Assembly: GCA_937899295.1 (NCBI GenBank)
Contig: CALBPO010000180.1
Location: forward strand, 1 to 5,807
DNA length: 5,807 nt
Reading direction: 5' to 3'
Source of the DNA: an uncultured Opitutia bacterium
Lineage (GTDB): Bacteria > Verrucomicrobiota > Verrucomicrobiia > Opitutales > Coraliomargaritaceae
Notes under the pieces: model-generated
Seen by the model: only the letters and a program-made list of their open reading frames with translations
What the model was told of the DNA's origin: nothing
Databases searched by the model: none
Translations under genes and position numbers: made by a program
Shown: piece after piece, positions 5,692 to 5,807 of the stretch
How the letters are laid out: every line of letters begins with the position of its first letter
Numbering within the stretch: the first letter of the stretch is position 1

Positions 5692-5807
5692 ATGCTGGGC
5701 ATAAGAAAAAGATCTGAATTTGAGCATGATCTTAAACACATAACAATAAAAAAAATAATCGTTCTTTTTTTATTTCTTACTATAACATTTATTGGGATAA
5801 TTTTTTT
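5692..5807 (+). CDS. N-terminal fragment of an unrecognised membrane protein, cut by the right edge
   Basis: From ATG at 5692 the plus strand is open to the end of the window (38 codons plus 2 bases). The peptide starts with a basic, charged stretch, MLGIRKRSEFEHDLKHITIK, followed by a strongly hydrophobic run, KIIVLFLFLTITFIGIIFF, as in a cytoplasmic tail leading into a membrane helix. An in-frame TGA at 5677-5679 precedes the start, so translation cannot begin earlier. It diverges from the frame ending at 5653, with only 38 bp between the two starts. No Shine-Dalgarno is evident. Chance open frames are less likely in DNA this AT-rich because stop codons are frequent, and the charge pattern is protein-like, but the fragment is short and I do not recognise a family. 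Confidence 0.4.
   Translation, partial: MLGIRKRSEFEHDLKHITIKKIIVLFLFLTITFIGIIF

Larger units (their letters stand above)
5267..5807. other. AT-rich foreign segment abutting the truncated glcD-like gene
   Basis: Counts by eye give about 28% G+C in 5281-5340, 35% in 5461-5520 and 22% in 5701-5760, against about 62% in 4681-4740. Codon choice changes at the same place: AAA, ATT, TTA and AGA dominate on the AT-rich side, while GCG, CTC and GGC return in the GlcD part. The break coincides with the point where GlcD homology begins (around AGCTGAAGCGCTCGG on the minus strand). It may itself be a mosaic of two pieces: a chromosomal-looking divergent gene pair (about 5560-5807) and a phage-like stretch (about 5267-5560). 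Assembly or amplification chimera, or recent recombination, are the options. Confidence 0.7.

Overview
The window looks like bacterial DNA from a marine, polysaccharide-degrading member of the Planctomycetota-Verrucomicrobiota group. A Coraliomargarita/Lentimonas-like verrucomicrobium is my best guess, inferred from gene content and style (secreted S1 sulfatases, a secreted GH5-like hydrolase, mid-GC codon usage, weak Shine-Dalgarno sites) and not from a marker gene. Every confident gene is on the minus strand, so transcription runs from high to low coordinates.

Left to right: (1) 1-140 is the N-terminus of a type I sulfatase that runs off the left edge. (2) 150-1724 is a complete secreted S1 sulfatase, only 9 bp upstream (in transcription order) of the first, so the two form an operon. 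(3) 1725-1960 is a non-coding gap holding a plausible sigma70-type promoter (TTGACT, 16 bp, CATTAT) whose -35 box overlaps a perfect 13+1+13 palindrome. This reads as the promoter/operator of the sulfatase operon. (4) 1961-3874 is a secreted clan GH-A (GH5-like) glycoside hydrolase. (5) 3945-4022 is tRNA-Pro(UGG) with an encoded CCA end and an upstream TTGACA box. (6) 4184-5653 is an open frame whose C-terminal ~360 residues are a GlcD-type FAD-linked oxidase (glycolate/D-lactate dehydrogenase family), but whose first ~130 residues are unrelated to that family. (7) 5692-5807 is the start of a divergent, AT-rich membrane-protein frame that runs off the right edge.

The sulfatases and the hydrolase fit desulfation and cleavage of a sulfated polysaccharide outside the cytoplasm. 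The tRNA and the GlcD homologue are housekeeping or central-metabolism genes and need not be linked to that job.

The most notable point is the right-hand ~540 bp. At about position 5266 the composition falls from mid-GC to very AT-rich. At the same point the GlcD homologue loses its FAD pyrophosphate-binding N-terminal half and continues in frame into foreign coding sequence: a module with repeated YPNA motifs of a kind I associate with phage virion proteins, headed by a ~30-residue start resembling Fe-S biogenesis (NfuA/HesB-type) proteins. The likeliest explanation is a chimeric assembly or amplification product, or a recent recombination with AT-rich DNA, and not a working fusion enzyme. 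I see no CRISPR array, transposase, integrase or rRNA, and no convincing undescribed system.
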